Assembly (NCBI GenBank): GCA_963823565.1
Contig: CAWGLR010000001.1
Span: 1,054,001-1,118,000 of the forward strand
Length of the DNA: 64,000 bases
Source of the DNA: RHKX01 sp963823565
Lineage (GTDB): Bacteria; Actinomycetota; Thermoleophilia; Solirubrobacterales; 70-9
Direction: 5' to 3'
The notes under the pieces were generated by a model, which worked only from the letters and a program-made list of their open reading frames with translations, searched no databases and had not been told where the DNA came from. This document shows, piece after piece, positions 62,162-64,000 of the stretch (positions are counted from its first letter, which is position 1; the number at the start of each line of letters is the position of its first letter). A program made the translations under genes and the position numbers.

Positions 62162-62809
62162 ATGACCGACGTGACCGCGGGCCCCTCCGGCGGCGCGCCG
62201 CTCCGGATCGCCGTCCTCGCCTCCGGCAACGGCACAAACCTGCAGGCGATCCTCGACGCGCTGCACGGACGCGGTGCCGTCGAGGTCGTGGCGGTCGCCT
62301 CCGACAAGCCGGGGGCGCGGGCGCTCGAGCGCGCGCGGGCGGCGTCCGTCCCGACGGGGGTGTTCGAGCGCGGCGACCACGCCGATCGCGAGGCGCGCGA
62401 CGCGGCGATGGCCGACTGGCTCGAGGAGCGGGACGTCGGGCTGGTCGTGCTCGCCGGCTACATGCAGCTGCTCTCGGGATCGTTCATCCGCCGCTTCCGC
62501 AACCGGATCGTCAACGTGCACCCGGCGCTGCTGCCGTCGTTTCCCGGGCTCGACGCGGTCGAGCAGGCGGTTGCGCACGGCGTCCGGGTGACGGGGGTGA
62601 CGGTGCACTTCGTCGACGAGGGCGTCGACACCGGCCCGATCCTGCTCCAGGAGCCGGTCGAGCTGACATACACTCGCCCCGTGGAGGAAGTGCTCGAGCA
62701 GATCCATGCCGTCGAGCATCGCCTGCTGCCCCGCGCCATCGAGCTGATCGCCTCCGGGTCGGTCCGGATCGATGAGCAGAATCCTCGCCTCGTGAGGATC
62801 GAGCAATGA
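62162..62809 (+). CDS. purN: Phosphoribosylglycinamide formyltransferase (GAR transformylase)
   Basis: Transfers formyl from 10-formyltetrahydrofolate to GAR. The 215-residue protein has RIAVLASGNGTNLQAILDAL (GAR phosphate loop), VLAGYMQLLS, NVHPALLPSFPGLDAVEQA with catalytic Asn and His, and VHFVDEGVDTGPILLQEPV with catalytic Asp. About 12 extra residues precede the first strand. The ATG of purH overlaps its stop (ATGA). Confidence 0.97.
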   Translation: MTDVTAGPSGGAPLRIAVLASGNGTNLQAILDALHGRGAVEVVAVASDKPGARALERARAASVPTGVFERGDHADREARDAAMADWLEERDVGLVVLAGYMQLLSGSFIRRFRNRIVNVHPALLPSFPGLDAVEQAVAHGVRVTGVTVHFVDEGVDTGPILLQEPVELTYTRPVEEVLEQIHAVEHRLLPRAIELIASGSVRIDEQNPRLVRIEQ

Positions 62810-64000
62810 CGAGCGACGGCGCCGGATCGGTCGCGGCGAACCCCGCCCTCGACGGCGAGGCGCAGCCCGTCCGGGTTCGCCGGGCGCTGCTCTCGGTGTT
62901 CGACAAGGGCGGGCTGGTCGACTTCGCGAAGGGGCTGGAGGCGCTCGGCGTCGAGATCGTCTCGACCGGCGGGACGGCTGCGGCGCTGCGCGAGGGCGGC
63001 GTCGAAGTGCGGATGGTCGAGGACCTGACGGGCTCGCCGGAGATCCTCGGCGGGCGGGTGAAGACGCTGCACCCCAAGCTCCACGCGGGGCTGCTGGCGG
63101 TGCGCGAGGACCCCGAGCACGCCGACGCGCTGGAGCGGGACGAGATCGAGACGATCGACCTCGTCGTCGCGAACCTCTATCCCTTCGAGCGCACCGTCTC
63201 CCGGATCGGGGTGGGCGACGCCGAGGTGATCGAGAACATCGACATCGGCGGGCCGACGATGATCCGCGCCGCCGCGAAGAACCACCGCTACGTCGGCGTG
63301 CTGGTCCGGCCGGAGAGCTACGACGCGGTGCTGGCGGAGCTCGAGGAGGGCGACGGGGAGCTGTCGGCGGGGACGCGCCATTGGCTCGCGAACGAGGCGT
63401 TCGCCTACACCGCGCGCTACGACGCGGCGATCTCGCGCTGGTTCGGCGAGCGGTACGAGGACTTCCCGACGCACATGACGCTGTCGACGGAGAAGTTCAT
63501 GGATCTCTCCTATGGCGAGAACCCGTTCCAGCGGGCGGCGCTCTACACCGAGGTCGGCGCCCGCTCCCACATCCTCAGCCGGGTCGCCAAGCACCACGGC
63601 AAGGACCTGAGCTTCAACAACGTGCTCGACCTCGACTCGGCGCGGAACCTGCTCGGCGACCTCGACGGTCCCGCCTGCGTGATCGTCAAGCACAACAACC
63701 CCTGTGGCGTCGCCGAGGGGATGAGCGCGCTCGACGCCTACGAGAAGGCGCTCGCGTGCGACCCGATGTCGGCCTACGGCGGGGTCATCGCGCTCAACGA
63801 GCCGATCGACGAGGCGCTCGCCGAGCGGCTGCACGAGAACTTCGTCGAGGTGCTGATCGCGCCCGGCTACGAGGGCCGGGCGATGGAGATCCTCCAGCAG
63901 AAGCAGGCGATCCGGATCCTCGAGGACACCGAGCAGCGCCGGCCGCCCGTCCAGATGGACGTCAAGCGGGTCCACGGCGGGCTGCTCGTCCAGGAGGGCG
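62806..64000 (+). CDS. purH: Bifunctional AICAR transformylase/IMP cyclohydrolase, 3' end outside the window
   Basis: Final two steps to IMP. The visible 398 residues begin after a leader of about 23 residues with RRALLSVFDKGGLVDFAKGL and VSTGGTAAALREGG of the IMP cyclohydrolase domain, then GGRVKTLHPKLHAGLLAVRE, IDIGGPTMIRAAAKNH and the transformylase domain (LSYGENPFQRAALY, VIVKHNNPCGVAEG with the Lys-His catalytic pair). The frame runs off the window at 64000. ATG 62806 overlaps the purN stop by 4 nt, so the two are coupled. Confidence 0.96.
   Translation, partial: MTSDGAGSVAANPALDGEAQPVRVRRALLSVFDKGGLVDFAKGLEALGVEIVSTGGTAAALREGGVEVRMVEDLTGSPEILGGRVKTLHPKLHAGLLAVREDPEHADALERDEIETIDLVVANLYPFERTVSRIGVGDAEVIENIDIGGPTMIRAAAKNHRYVGVLVRPESYDAVLAELEEGDGELSAGTRHWLANEAFAYTARYDAAISRWFGERYEDFPTHMTLSTEKFMDLSYGENPFQRAALYTEVGARSHILSRVAKHHGKDLSFNNVLDLDSARNLLGDLDGPACVIVKHNNPCGVAEGMSALDAYEKALACDPMSAYGGVIALNEPIDEALAERLHENFVEVLIAPGYEGRAMEILQQKQAIRILEDTEQRRPPVQMDVKRVHGGLLVQEG

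Overview
The window is a GC-rich, gene-dense actinobacterial chromosome segment. Supporting marks are an actinobacterial heat-shock operon (dnaK-grpE-dnaJ-hspR), an inositol-phospholipid gene set (inositol-phosphate synthase plus a PI-synthase-type transferase), frequent GTG/TTG starts and many 4-nt GTGA/ATGA gene overlaps. Protein content (secreted sulfatases, sulfotransferases, GYD and DUF1330 proteins, a dispersed purine cluster) suggests the deep-branching Thermoleophilia/Solirubrobacterales. That placement is an inference from gene content. I see no rRNA, tRNA, CRISPR array, phage or transposase gene.

Layout. 1-2828 (minus): ino1 (cut by the window edge), a CDP-alcohol phosphatidyltransferase and a PAP2/Aur1-type membrane phosphatase, together an inositol-lipid set. 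2860-7272: hydrolase, sugar kinase, endonuclease III, membrane cytochrome c and a secreted DNase I-fold protein. 7495-12129: the dnaK operon with its repressor hspR. 12126-20054: MscS channel, a translationally coupled sulfatase/unknown/sulfatase operon, and a divergent TetR regulator. 20066-27694: hydrolase, sulfide:quinone-reductase-like flavoprotein, clpB with a clear leaderless promoter and a 27-bp palindrome, and three minus-strand genes.

27845-30860: a glycosyltransferase, an SRPBCC protein and an unusual methyltransferase-TM-M15 peptidase fusion. 30950-42218: purine genes purD-purE-purB, purC and purS-purQ, separated by cell-envelope genes, a P450, a cupin and a sulfotransferase. 58329-64000: purL-purF-purN-purH, with purH cut by the window edge. 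The purine pathway from PRA formation to IMP is nearly complete here. No purM (AIR synthase) or purK is seen.

The most distinctive part is 42.2-57.0 kb. Here about 15 kb of glycosyltransferases (four), tyrosylprotein-sulfotransferase-like sulfotransferases (four genes, five domains), an O-methyltransferase, a frameshifted clan GH-A glycosidase lipoprotein and a secreted M19-like hydrolase lie between purQ and purL, which are usual neighbours. Five genes at 51093-56953 are joined by 4-nt GTGA overlaps. The likely product is a sulfated, methylated extracellular glycan or glycoconjugate, but sulfation of a protein cannot be excluded. The right edge carries fragments of DUF899 and AHSA1-type genes.

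Small repeats are a second theme. Two 35-bp hairpins with 8-bp arms and near-identical 19-nt loops lie inside two unrelated island genes in different reading frames. Three intergenic hairpins share a GCGC-TAT-GCGC-type loop. Heptamer tandem repeats lie inside grpE and one glycosyltransferase. Many first genes have a TAnnnT box 6-10 nt before the start codon and no Shine-Dalgarno sequence, which suggests widespread leaderless transcription.
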